Shown here in pieces: positions 40,290 to 48,482 of a stretch of DNA of 48,626 bases. Position 1 is the first letter of the stretch. Every line of letters begins with the position of its first letter. Under the pieces are notes generated by a model. It was not told the origin of the DNA and did no database searches. It worked only from the letters and a program-made list of their open reading frames with translations. The position numbers and the translations under genes are program-made. Origin of the DNA: a virus; IMG/VR virus record IMGVR_UViG_3300021368_001018, positions 1 to 48,626 of that record; one strand, written 5' to 3'.

Positions 40290-42316
40290 TGGTTAATTAT
40301 CCTATTTGCATTTTTTGTTTGTTCGTCACTGTTAATTTTATAATCATTAAGAGGATTTATATCATTATAATTATAGACTATATCAGATACGACTTTTACT
40401 TTATTCGGATCGGCTTTTTCTATTAGTGTGTAGAATATAGAACCGTCTCCGCCGGCTTTGTACCATTTTTTGTTTTCATCTTGGAAATTACTGTCATCAC
40501 AACCATTTAAAAGTCCTGCTTTAAATGTTCTTAAATGTGTGTATGGCATATTCCAATTAAATTTATATTTTCTATATTCTTTTTTTCTCTTTATTTCTTC
40601 TGGATAATTTTGTGCTACTAAAGGTATTTTGTCTACCATTGAATAACACGACCCATAAGTAAATTCTGTAGTGCCGTCATAAAGATTATTATACATTTGT
40701 AATATCTGATTATCATTTATAAATGAATCATCGCCATCTAAAAACATAACAATGTCATCATCATTACAATATTTTCTTATAGACTCTATTTGATTTCTAA
40801 CAGCGCCTTTATTTTCTTCATTACGAATCACCTTTATCCTATCAGATTCAAACTGTTTGGCAACGTTGTAAGTATCATCTGTAGAACAATCATCAATTAC
40901 AATCATTTCGTAATTATCATAATCTTGTGAGATAACTGATCTAATACAGTTTGCAATATATCTTTCTGAATTGTAAGTAGGCGATATAATAACAATCTTT
41001 TGTTCTTTTCTTCTAGGTATATAATTTTCTTCTAGATTTGTAAATCTTCTACCAAATACTTCTCTAACTCTTGAATTGATATAACTTACTTTTCTATATT
41101 CATCTACAGGTAAATAATGTCCTAACATTCTGTAGAAGTGTTGTTTCCATTGTAGAGCAACAGAGTCCCAACCAACAATACCTTTTATCATATTACAAGC
41201 GTATTGTTTTTGTTGATGTAAATATCTATTATGATGTGCCATTAATACTTCGCCGACAAATTTTTCTACTTGTCTCTTTTTAGGTATAAATGGAAATAAA
41301 GAGTTTGGCTCTATAGCATAATCAATTAAATAACATGCTGACGCTACAGCAGTTTCTTCTAAAGCACCGAAACGTGTAGTGATTAAAGGTGTGTTATATG
41401 CGATTGCTTCTAAAGAAGATATACCAAATGTTTCAGGAAAAGCACCTGGAAATAATTTATAACTTGCCTTAGCCATTATATCTGCTATTTCAGATTGTTT
41501 AATAACTCCTGTAAATTCTATTCCTAATTCTTTATTTTTAGGATCTTGTGACATCTTTAACCATTCTTGACCTTGAGCGTCCATCTGTCCATCTTTAAAT
41601 GTATAAAAACCACCAATACAGATTAATCTTGCTTCAGGTATTTTTTGTTTAACTATAGGCCATATATCTTCTACTAAAGGTTTCATACCTTTAGTGAAAG
41701 CTGCGTTGAACACATAAAGATATGGATCTTTTTTTCTTATGTCAACTTCATTATGATATTGTACTATACCATTTCTAGTTTGAAAAAATCTATGTTTCAA
41801 TACTTCAAAATTTCTACGTTTACCATGATCACAATTCATAACATACGTTGAATGAAAATCAGATAAAGTAAATACTTCATCTATATGACCTTGTACTAAT
41901 AAATCTTCTAACATAAGATCGCCGTTTGCAAATGTATCATGCATCCAAACTACTCTATGTTTTGCGTTTACTTTAATGTGTCTGTATCTTTGAGGTTGAT
42001 ATCCTTCAAAGTGTTTGTATTGATTAGGTGCTAAGAAAGGTATAATTGTTCTTAATGAAACTACAATATCAAATTTAAAATCATTTTTGTAATCTAAAAT
42101 AGAGTTGTCTAGATACTGTACGCCGTCATATGTTCCTTCTCTCGCAAGATTAGGATCACTATTACAATTATTAAATACTGTGACTTTAAACCCTAGTTTT
42201 GATAAGTTCTTGGCCATTAAAATGGTTGCAGACTCGGAACCACCTAGACCTCTCTTTGTCAACGTGTCGCCATCATATGGTAGACCAATTATGTCTAAAA
42301 ATGCTATAGAAATCAT
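40286..42316 (-). CDS. Two-domain glycosyltransferase, GT4 plus GT2
   Basis: 676 residues. Residues 1-400 form a GT-B (GT4-like) enzyme: GLGGSESATILMAKNLSKLG (23-42, the N-terminal glycine loop), YVFNAAFTKGMKPLVEDIWP and YKLFPGAFPETFGISSLEAI, which holds the E-x7-E-like donor motif. Residues about 430-676 form a GT2 domain: IVIISPTYNSERYIANCIRS, MIVIDDCSTDDTYNVAKQFE and the DxD MFLDGDDSF. Such chains add two different sugars in sequence. It is the first gene of a two-gene minus-strand unit starting 30 bases downstream of the bidirectional late promoter at 42347, with fibre genes on the other side. Cytoplasmic. Confidence 0.87.
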   Translation of the reverse strand: MISIAFLDIIGLPYDGDTLTKRGLGGSESATILMAKNLSKLGFKVTVFNNCNSDPNLAREGTYDGVQYLDNSILDYKNDFKFDIVVSLRTIIPFLAPNQYKHFEGYQPQRYRHIKVNAKHRVVWMHDTFANGDLMLEDLLVQGHIDEVFTLSDFHSTYVMNCDHGKRRNFEVLKHRFFQTRNGIVQYHNEVDIRKKDPYLYVFNAAFTKGMKPLVEDIWPIVKQKIPEARLICIGGFYTFKDGQMDAQGQEWLKMSQDPKNKELGIEFTGVIKQSEIADIMAKASYKLFPGAFPETFGISSLEAIAYNTPLITTRFGALEETAVASACYLIDYAIEPNSLFPFIPKKRQVEKFVGEVLMAHHNRYLHQQKQYACNMIKGIVGWDSVALQWKQHFYRMLGHYLPVDEYRKVSYINSRVREVFGRRFTNLEENYIPRRKEQKIVIISPTYNSERYIANCIRSVISQDYDNYEMIVIDDCSTDDTYNVAKQFESDRIKVIRNEENKGAVRNQIESIRKYCNDDDIVMFLDGDDSFINDNQILQMYNNLYDGTTEFTYGSCYSMVDKIPLVAQNYPEEIKRKKEYRKYKFNWNMPYTHLRTFKAGLLNGCDDSNFQDENKKWYKAGGDGSIFYTLIEKADPNKVKVVSDIVYNYNDINPLNDYKINSDEQTKNANRIINQ

Positions 42317-42346
42317 TTAAAATTCTTTGTTATACTCACTACAGTT

Positions 42347-42358
42347 TATTTATAAATA
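42347..42358. promoter_or_regulatory. Palindromic bidirectional T4-type late promoter
   Basis: TATTTATAAATA is a perfect palindrome that contains TATAAATA on both strands (plus 42351-42358, minus 42347-42354). It lies 31 bases upstream of the glycosyltransferase gene on the minus strand and 68 bases before the collagen-like fibre gene at 42426 on the plus strand. A single sigma-type recognition site may thus fire in both directions. Confidence 0.75.
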
Positions 42359-42425
42359 TACTATAACAGAATAGTAAAAAAAAGTCAATGCTTGGACTTT
42401 AATGAGGGGGGAATAGTATTCACAC

Positions 42426-44255
42426 ATGCCGGTAATTAAGAATGCAGGTGTTCGTGTCGGCCTAGGAAGAATAGGTTACACAGGATCAGCAGGACCACAA
42501 GGTTTTACAGGATCAAAAGGGGATAAAGGTGCTGACGGTTCACCAGGAGGTTACGCCGGGTCACAAGGTTTCACTGGTTCACGTGGTGAACGAGGACCAG
42601 CAGACGGCTACACAGGTTCACAAGGTGCCGTAGGTTTTACAGGATCCCTTGGTTATACTGGTTCGTCAGGAACAACAGGATTTACAGGTTCAAAAGGGGA
42701 ACAAGGACCCGCTGGAGGTTTTACAGGTTCAGTTGGTTATACTGGTTCTGCTGGAGCAGGTTATACAGGTTCTAAAGGCGACACAGGTTTTGACGGCTCT
42801 GTAGGATTTACAGGTTCAAAAGGCGATCAAGGTGTAATTGGTTTTTCAGGATCTAAAGGAGACGCAGGTGTTGACGGCTCAGATGGTGCAACTGGTTTTT
42901 CAGGATCAAAAGGTGATCAAGGAGATATTGGTTATACTGGATCTGCCGGTGCTGATGGTTCAGCAGGTGTAGCTGGGTTTACAGGATCACAAGGTCTTGT
43001 TGGTTTTACAGGATCAGCAGGAACAGGATCAGACTCACCATTAGTATTCACAACTTCAGGAGATTATAGAACACTTACAGGATTTTTAGAAAGTGGTTCA
43101 ACAAGCACTATAAGAACAGCAGAGTTTCATAATGACTTATTAAGATTAACTCTTGCTACATTTACTCCTTCTTTTTCAGCTTCATCAACTCCAAGTTCAT
43201 CATTAAATTGGGATGTTCCTTGTACAGGATTTTCTGTATCAGTAGATAACCCTAGTGATGTCACAAACGATTTTATAAGTTCAGTTTACTCTATCACTCA
43301 AACAAGTGGAAGTGTTAACGGTACTTTATCTAATTATACAGCAGGTAGTTTTTCACAAACACCAGCAGGTGGTGTAGATTGGACTCAATCTTTCACTGTA
43401 GATAATTCAAATTCATATATTAGATCAACATCAACTAATCGTAGTGGTGGCTCAGCAGGCGCAACAGTTAAATTTAATCACAATGACGGCAGTGAATCAG
43501 AATATACAGCTTCTGATACAAGTTTTTCCGTTAACTGGTCAACAGCGTCTATGAGTTTATCTAAAAGTAATGTCAGCGGAAAGACATTCTTAAAAACATA
43601 TTCAAGTACCTCTTACAGTACAAGTGTAAGCGGCCTCAATAGTTCAAGCAATAGTTCACATTCGCTTTCGGCTACTGGAGGTACTTTGAACAATACATCT
43701 GGCAATGGCTATGTTAGTGGAACATTTACGTTCACTACTCCTATTCATAAGGACAATACAGGTACTACTCGTACAGTTAGTAATACTTGTACATTCTCAC
43801 GGCCTGCCAATGTAACCGGTACAGCGTATACTGTAGATCAATCATCTACAACATCCAACGTATCAGCTTCGTTTACATATCCAAGTTTTTGGATTTGGAC
43901 TGCAAGTACAGGAACCCCTCCTACACTTACAGATATAATTGACGATGCTCAGAGTACCGGTTTTCACTCTAACACGAACCAATTGGCCAATCAGACTCAT
44001 GATTTTTCCGTCCAAGCAGTGAACAATACTGATTCTAATCCTCGTGCTTTTTGGTTCGCCGTTAGGGATGCTGCTACGCAGCCAACAACATTTAAAACTG
44101 GTGCAAGTTCAGCTTTATTAAGTGATGTTGCTACAACTGACGGTGGTGTAATTAATTTAATACCATCTTCTCCTCCTTCAGGACTAACAGATGAAGCATA
44201 TCACATATACGGAATTACACTTCAACCAGGTACAACTTATGTGGAGATTAGTTAA
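42426..44255 (+). CDS. Collagen-like fibre protein with large C-terminal head
   Basis: 609 residues. Residues 17-202 are Gly-Xaa-Yaa triplets built from GFTGSKGDQ-type nonapeptides, with few prolines and many Thr, Ser, Lys and Asp, forming a collagen-like triple helix. Residues about 205-609 are a Ser/Thr/Asn-rich beta-domain (FHNDLLRLTLATFTPSFSAS onward, ending TLQPGTTYVEIS), probably the receptor-binding or adhesin part. GGGGGG (42405-42410) lies 15 bases before the ATG and is a poor ribosome-binding site. The segment 43440-44090 uses more CGN and GCN codons than the rest, suggesting a recently exchanged tip. The next gene overlaps by one base. Confidence 0.82.
   Translation: MPVIKNAGVRVGLGRIGYTGSAGPQGFTGSKGDKGADGSPGGYAGSQGFTGSRGERGPADGYTGSQGAVGFTGSLGYTGSSGTTGFTGSKGEQGPAGGFTGSVGYTGSAGAGYTGSKGDTGFDGSVGFTGSKGDQGVIGFSGSKGDAGVDGSDGATGFSGSKGDQGDIGYTGSAGADGSAGVAGFTGSQGLVGFTGSAGTGSDSPLVFTTSGDYRTLTGFLESGSTSTIRTAEFHNDLLRLTLATFTPSFSASSTPSSSLNWDVPCTGFSVSVDNPSDVTNDFISSVYSITQTSGSVNGTLSNYTAGSFSQTPAGGVDWTQSFTVDNSNSYIRSTSTNRSGGSAGATVKFNHNDGSESEYTASDTSFSVNWSTASMSLSKSNVSGKTFLKTYSSTSYSTSVSGLNSSSNSSHSLSATGGTLNNTSGNGYVSGTFTFTTPIHKDNTGTTRTVSNTCTFSRPANVTGTAYTVDQSSTTSNVSASFTYPSFWIWTASTGTPPTLTDIIDDAQSTGFHSNTNQLANQTHDFSVQAVNNTDSNPRAFWFAVRDAATQPTTFKTGASSALLSDVATTDGGVINLIPSSPPSGLTDEAYHIYGITLQPGTTYVEIS
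42474..43032 (+). repeat. Collagen-like 27-base repeat array in the first fibre gene
   Basis: Imperfect nine-residue units GF/YTGSxGxx, each 27 bases, with GGTTTTACAGGATCA-like cores recurring throughout. It encodes residues 17-202. Confidence 0.75.
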
Positions 44256-46306
44256 TGGCTAGTAATTACGACGGATTAACCAGAAACGTATGGCCAGGTA
44301 CATGGAGTACCGGTACTAATTCTCCTATTGTACTTGATACGGAGATTAGAGGTACTTTACATTCTATCACAGGTGTTGGAACAGATACATTAACAAATAT
44401 TCCTGGTGCTAGAATACAAGAAGGTATGTTAGTATATGTTAAGACAACATATACATCGGGATCAACAACATACACAGGCGATAATTATTATACTTACAAA
44501 TTACAAGGTGGCCAGGCTAGAGACGCTGGAACAGGTGCTGTTCCTAATGCAGACGCAAACTGGTCATTGTTTAGTGTATCGGGTGGTTCAGGTTATACAG
44601 GATCAGCAGGTGCAATTGGTTTTACAGGATCAGCAGGTGCCATTGGTTACACAGGTTCTAAAGGAGATTTAGGATATTCAGGATCAAAAGGCGATACAGG
44701 ATTTACAGGAAGTAAAGGCGATCAAGGTACAACAGGATTTGCAGGATCAAAAGGCGATCAAGGAGATATTGGTTATACAGGTTCAGCAGGCGCTATTGGT
44801 TATACAGGATCAAAAGGTCTTCAAGGCGCTACAGGTTTCACTGGTTCAAAAGGTGATCAAGGTGATCAAGGAGATCCTGGTTATGTTGGTTCAAAAGGCG
44901 ATGTAGGATTTACAGGTTCAAAAGGAGATTTAGGTTATGCCGGCTCAGTAGGGTTTACAGGAAGTAGAGGAGAAGCAGGCGCTGATGGTTCCGATGGTGC
45001 AACAGGATTTACCGGCAGTAAAGGAGATTTAGGTTACACAGGATCAGTTGGCTACACAGGATCAAAAGGCGATACAGGTTTTGATGGATCAAAAGGTGAT
45101 ACAGGATTTGCAGGTTCAAAAGGAGATTTAGGTTATACAGGATCAATTGGTTATAGTGGATCAAAAGGTGATCAAGGTGCTATAGGTTATACAGGTTCGG
45201 AAGGAAATTTAGATGTAAGTTTATCATCAACTCCACCAGGTTCAGCAGGACTTGGCGATGTTTGGATTGATGACGCAACAGGTATTCAATACTTCTACAT
45301 GAACGATGGTAATAGCAACCAATGGGTTGAATTAGCTAACCAAGGTGTAGTAGGATTTACAGGTTCAGTAGGTTATACAGGTTCAAGTAGTGCATTAAGT
45401 AATATTCAAGATGAATCTTATGGTGTAAGTGTCACTGGTAAGATGGCAGTAACCACTATAGACATTGGTACAGGAGGTATTAATGCTTCGGCTGGTGGAA
45501 CTTATGATTTGCAAGGTACAACAATAAACTTTGGTAGTGCAACAATTATGGGTGGTAATGCATTTGATGGTGTTATCAATAATCATTTATGGTCAGGTAG
45601 CACAGCACCAACAAACGGATATGTGTTGAGTTGGAATACAAGTTTATTATCAGGTAGTGGAGATTATGAATGGGTCAACAACCTTGGTTTAAATAATATT
45701 CAAGATGAATCTTATGGTGTAAGTGTCACTGGCAAAATAGCAGTAGGCACTATAGACATTGGGTCAGGAATTAATGCTTCGGCTGGTGCAACTTTTGATT
45801 TACAAGGTACAACAATTAATTTTGGTAGTGCAACCATTATGGGTGGCAATGCATTTGACGGTACTATAAACACTCATCTATGGTCAGGTTCTACACAACC
45901 AACAGATGGATATGTATTAAGTTGGAACACAAGTTTATTATCAGGTAGTGGAGATTATGAATGGATTGTTCCTGGTTCTGCTACGTTTACAGTGACAGCA
46001 AATGGTTCAAGTGCATATAGATTTGATGGTCATGGCTTCCCAGCAGGAACAAGTGGCGATAATCCTACACTTTATCTTAAAAAAGGACATACATATAGTT
46101 TCAAAAATACAACTAGTGGACACCCATTTAGAATACAATCAACAACAGGTACTAGTGGTACAGTATATAGCACAGGCGTGACAAATAATAACGCTTCAGG
46201 ACCTAACGGAGTTGTTGTATTTCACGTTCCTATGGACGCTCCGGCGACATTATACTATCAATGTTCATCGCACGGTTCTATGGTAGGGACAATTACTATA
46301 AGTTAA
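44255..46306 (+). CDS. Collagen-like fibre protein ending in a cupredoxin domain
   Basis: 683 residues. Residues 1-110 are a beta-domain; 113-318 are collagen-like GYTGSKGDx triplets. Then follows GDVWIDDATGIQYFYMNDG, which is also in the gene at 46486. A 90-residue unit occurs twice in tandem (383-473 and 481-570), starting NIQDESYGVSVTGK. The last 108 residues resemble a cupredoxin: KGHTYSFKNTTSGHPFRIQ and YYQCSSHGSM, with His623, Cys670, His673 and Met676 in the place of type 1 copper ligands. The end of the chain is VGTITIS. Similar terminal domains occur in other marine phage fibres. It overlaps the preceding gene by one base. Confidence 0.82.
   Translation: MASNYDGLTRNVWPGTWSTGTNSPIVLDTEIRGTLHSITGVGTDTLTNIPGARIQEGMLVYVKTTYTSGSTTYTGDNYYTYKLQGGQARDAGTGAVPNADANWSLFSVSGGSGYTGSAGAIGFTGSAGAIGYTGSKGDLGYSGSKGDTGFTGSKGDQGTTGFAGSKGDQGDIGYTGSAGAIGYTGSKGLQGATGFTGSKGDQGDQGDPGYVGSKGDVGFTGSKGDLGYAGSVGFTGSRGEAGADGSDGATGFTGSKGDLGYTGSVGYTGSKGDTGFDGSKGDTGFAGSKGDLGYTGSIGYSGSKGDQGAIGYTGSEGNLDVSLSSTPPGSAGLGDVWIDDATGIQYFYMNDGNSNQWVELANQGVVGFTGSVGYTGSSSALSNIQDESYGVSVTGKMAVTTIDIGTGGINASAGGTYDLQGTTINFGSATIMGGNAFDGVINNHLWSGSTAPTNGYVLSWNTSLLSGSGDYEWVNNLGLNNIQDESYGVSVTGKIAVGTIDIGSGINASAGATFDLQGTTINFGSATIMGGNAFDGTINTHLWSGSTQPTDGYVLSWNTSLLSGSGDYEWIVPGSATFTVTANGSSAYRFDGHGFPAGTSGDNPTLYLKKGHTYSFKNTTSGHPFRIQSTTGTSGTVYSTGVTNNNASGPNGVVVFHVPMDAPATLYYQCSSHGSMVGTITIS
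44591..45210 (+). repeat. Collagen-like 27-base repeat array in the second fibre gene
   Basis: About 20 imperfect copies of GY/FTGSKGDx, 27 bases each, with some shorter triplet gaps and one GADGSDGATG insert also found in the first fibre gene. Confidence 0.75.
45401..45964 (+). repeat. Tandem duplication of a 90-codon module
   Basis: 45401-45673 (91 codons) and 45695-45964 (90 codons) encode near-identical units starting NIQDESYGVSVTGK and ending SLLSGSGDYEW, joined by a seven-residue linker. Differences are mainly silent or conservative. Confidence 0.85.
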
Positions 46307-46350
46307 TAAAAAGTTAATAAAAATATAGTATATTTGAAGAAGAAATAACT

Positions 46351-46358
46351 TATAAATA
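46351..46358 (+). promoter_or_regulatory. T4-type late promoter
   Basis: Exact TATAAATA 127 bases before the gene at 46486. The leader would hold GGAGG at 46362-46366 followed by an AT-rich segment and a proper AGGAG at 46473. A 15-codon frame (46360 onward) is the only coding possibility in the leader. Confidence 0.7.
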
Positions 46359-46485
46359 GATGGAGGAAAAAGAAACGAAATACTTTTTTCTTGCAAGAAA
46401 TTTATAAAATGATTATAACGTTAAAATTATGTATTAAGTGAAAGAGTATTATTTAATTAAATAAAACAATTAGGAGAAACACAAA

Positions 46486-47382
46486 ATGGCAATAAACTTT
46501 CCAAATTCGCCATCGTTGAACGACATATACACTCTCGGTACTAGACAGTGGAAATGGAACGGCAACGGTTGGGCGCTACAGCCTTTAACAGCAGGTTTCA
46601 CTGGATCAATCGGTTATACCGGTTCTAAAGGTGATATTGGTTATACAGGTTCAAAAGGGGACACAGGTTTAGGTTTTAACATTGCTAAGACTTATACAAG
46701 TGTTGCTAACTTACAAGCAGATACATCTCCATCAGGCATTGCGACTGGTGAATTTGCTATCATTGAAAACGGGTCATTAACTGACTCAGAAAATTCTAGA
46801 TTATACCTATGGAACGGTTCAGCATACTCATTCGTATCTGACCTTTCTGGTACAATCGGTTTCACAGGTTCTAAAGGGGATACTGGTTTCACTGGATCAA
46901 AAGGTGATATTGGTTTCACAGGATCTAAAGGTGATATTGGTTTCACAGGTTCTAAAGGTTTCACAGGTTCTAAAGGGGACACTGGATTCACAGGATCTCT
47001 AGGTTACACTGGATCTAAAGGTGACATTGGTTACACTGGATCTAAAGGTGACATTGGTTACACAGGTTCTAAAGGTGACATTGGTTACACTGGATCTGAA
47101 GGTAATCTTGACATCACAACTTCAGCTTCTCCGCCAACTTCAGGCGTAGGCGAAGGTGATATTTGGGTAGACAACGCAACTGGCGTACAATACTTTTACT
47201 ACAACGATGGTAACAGTGTACAGTGGGTTGAATTAGCTAACCAAGGTGTTGTTGGTTTCACTGGATCAAAAGGTGATCAAGTAGATACTATCGACTCATC
47301 TAACTTTAGTTCAGCAGTGACTTTACTAATTAAAAATAGTTCAGGCACAACTTTAAAAACAATCATAGGTAACGCTTCGTAA
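46486..47382 (+). CDS. Collagen-like fibre protein with shared C-terminal tag
   Basis: 298 residues. INFPNSPSLNDIYTLGTRQW (3-22) followed by KWNGNGWALQP is the attachment module, also present at 48483. Collagen-like repeats GYTGSKGDI occupy residues about 37-63 and 125-206, with a globular insert FNIAKTYTSVANLQADTSPS in between. A GEGDIWVDNATGVQYFYYND segment matches the second fibre gene. The last 21 residues carry LLIKNSSGTTLKTIIG, as in the genes at 12765 and 21504. AGGAG (46473-46477) precedes the ATG. The whole looks like a mosaic of phage-fibre modules; the protein probably forms a thin trimeric fibre. Confidence 0.82.
   Translation: MAINFPNSPSLNDIYTLGTRQWKWNGNGWALQPLTAGFTGSIGYTGSKGDIGYTGSKGDTGLGFNIAKTYTSVANLQADTSPSGIATGEFAIIENGSLTDSENSRLYLWNGSAYSFVSDLSGTIGFTGSKGDTGFTGSKGDIGFTGSKGDIGFTGSKGFTGSKGDTGFTGSLGYTGSKGDIGYTGSKGDIGYTGSKGDIGYTGSEGNLDITTSASPPTSGVGEGDIWVDNATGVQYFYYNDGNSVQWVELANQGVVGFTGSKGDQVDTIDSSNFSSAVTLLIKNSSGTTLKTIIGNAS
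46858..47106 (+). repeat. Collagen-like 27-base repeat array in the third fibre gene
   Basis: The most regular array: nine-residue units GFTGSKGDI/GYTGSKGDI with neighbouring copies nearly identical at the DNA level (for example around 47017-47097), which should promote slippage or recombination. Confidence 0.8.
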
Positions 47383-47411
47383 GAAGTAGAGTAAGAAGGA
47401 GAAAATAAATT

Positions 47412-48344
47412 ATGGCAACAAGAAACCCATTAGTATACAGCTCGGGAAATCTAGTTGAAATGACTTCAGCTCAAGTTGACGCTGTGGTTGACAATATTGT
47501 TTATCAATATTCTCAATCGCCGTCAGTGACATTATCAGTAGTAGGTTCAGGTGGCTCTTTAGGAGCAATATCTGATACAAGAAAGAAAGCAGGTACAGTT
47601 TCAACATCTGCTACATCTTTTCCAGGATCAGGTACTACACAAGACCCTCAAACGGTAACAGTCAACTATGATAAAGTTAATCAAACAGTTGCTTCGGTTT
47701 CGCCGACAGCTGATACAGGTACAACATGGCCAGTTTACTACACAAGTGGTGGTGAAATCCATGCTATGCCGTTAGCAGATATTAAGGACACGTTCTTACA
47801 TCCTGCTATTGACTTACTTACAAGTGGTTCAACAGGTACACAACAAGGTGGTACATATTTTGTATCGTCTAACGCCTCTGAATCAGGTGCGACTGAAGTT
47901 AGTGGTTCAAGTACACCGATCTTCGTAGACACAAGAGCCAACACTGGCGCTTATGCTTCAGGATCAATCGGTGATCATGCATTGGACAACCCGACTACGA
48001 TTACAAGCTATTACTTACATAGAGTAAATGGCGCAACGTCATCATACGAAAGTCTATTAAATATAGACGGCTCAAATCACTTACAGCAAACTGGTTCATC
48101 TTTTGACACACTTTGTCAAGAATGGATTAGATACACAGCTGCTAGTTCAGGAGACGGATATACTATTAGATATAACTTTAATGGTTCAGGTACTACAAGA
48201 GGTTCTGGTATGGCTAACACTATACTTGATGGCTCTAATTACCAAACTAGACAAGTTAACGGTGATGATTACAGAGCGCAAGAGTTTCCAGCAGGTTCGG
48301 TAACGACAGCTGCTACTCACACTCTAAAGATTGTTAAAGCATAA
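47412..48344 (+). CDS. Virion structural protein, conserved in marine phages
   Basis: 310 residues. MATRNPLVYSSGNLVEMTSA (1-20) and VDAVVDNIVYQYSQSPSVTL (22-41) form the start of a family I know as structural proteins following collagen-like fibres in T4-like marine phages. It has no collagen repeats. The centre WPVYYTSGGEIHAMPLADIK and DTFLHPAIDLLTSGSTG is well ordered, followed by HRVNGATSSYESLLNIDGSN and a C-terminal strand run ending ATHTLKIVKA. AGGAG precedes the ATG. It shows weak similarity to no enzyme. It probably caps or anchors a fibre, or is a minor tail component. A strong terminator follows. Confidence 0.75.
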   Translation: MATRNPLVYSSGNLVEMTSAQVDAVVDNIVYQYSQSPSVTLSVVGSGGSLGAISDTRKKAGTVSTSATSFPGSGTTQDPQTVTVNYDKVNQTVASVSPTADTGTTWPVYYTSGGEIHAMPLADIKDTFLHPAIDLLTSGSTGTQQGGTYFVSSNASESGATEVSGSSTPIFVDTRANTGAYASGSIGDHALDNPTTITSYYLHRVNGATSSYESLLNIDGSNHLQQTGSSFDTLCQEWIRYTAASSGDGYTIRYNFNGSGTTRGSGMANTILDGSNYQTRQVNGDDYRAQEFPAGSVTTAATHTLKIVKA

Positions 48345-48370
48345 TAATCTAAAGTAATCAACTTAAAATT

Positions 48371-48402
48371 AACCCCCGGCGATTCGTCTCCGGGGGTTTT
48401 TT
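48371..48402 (+). terminator. Strong intrinsic terminator
   Basis: AACCCCCGG (48371-48379) pairs perfectly with CCGGGGGTT (48390-48398), loop of ten bases, followed by a run of six T (48397-48402). It is the only GC-rich hairpin with a long T-run in the window, placed 26 bases after the structural gene. Confidence 0.93.
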
Positions 48403-48429
48403 ATTGGAAAATAGCTATCCTAAAGTTAG

Positions 48430-48446
48430 TATAAATATTATAAATA
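48430..48446 (+). promoter_or_regulatory. Two tandem T4-type late promoters
   Basis: Exact TATAAATA at 48430-48437 and 48439-48446, nine bases apart, ahead of the last gene, which starts at 48483. AAAGGA lies in the leader as ribosome-binding site. Confidence 0.75.
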
Positions 48447-48482
48447 TGTGGAACGAGAAACTTAAAAGGATAGAATTATAAT

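Noticed and set aside
46692-46991. 99-residue Pro-rich antisense frame under the collagen-like repeats
   Set aside because: Its PVSPLEPVKP-type repeat is the reverse complement of the GFTGSKGD repeat, so it arises automatically from the coding strand.
46858-47106. CRISPR-like direct repeats
   Set aside because: The 27-base repeats are in frame, encode Gly-Xaa-Yaa units and have no spacers, so they are coding repeats, not a CRISPR array.
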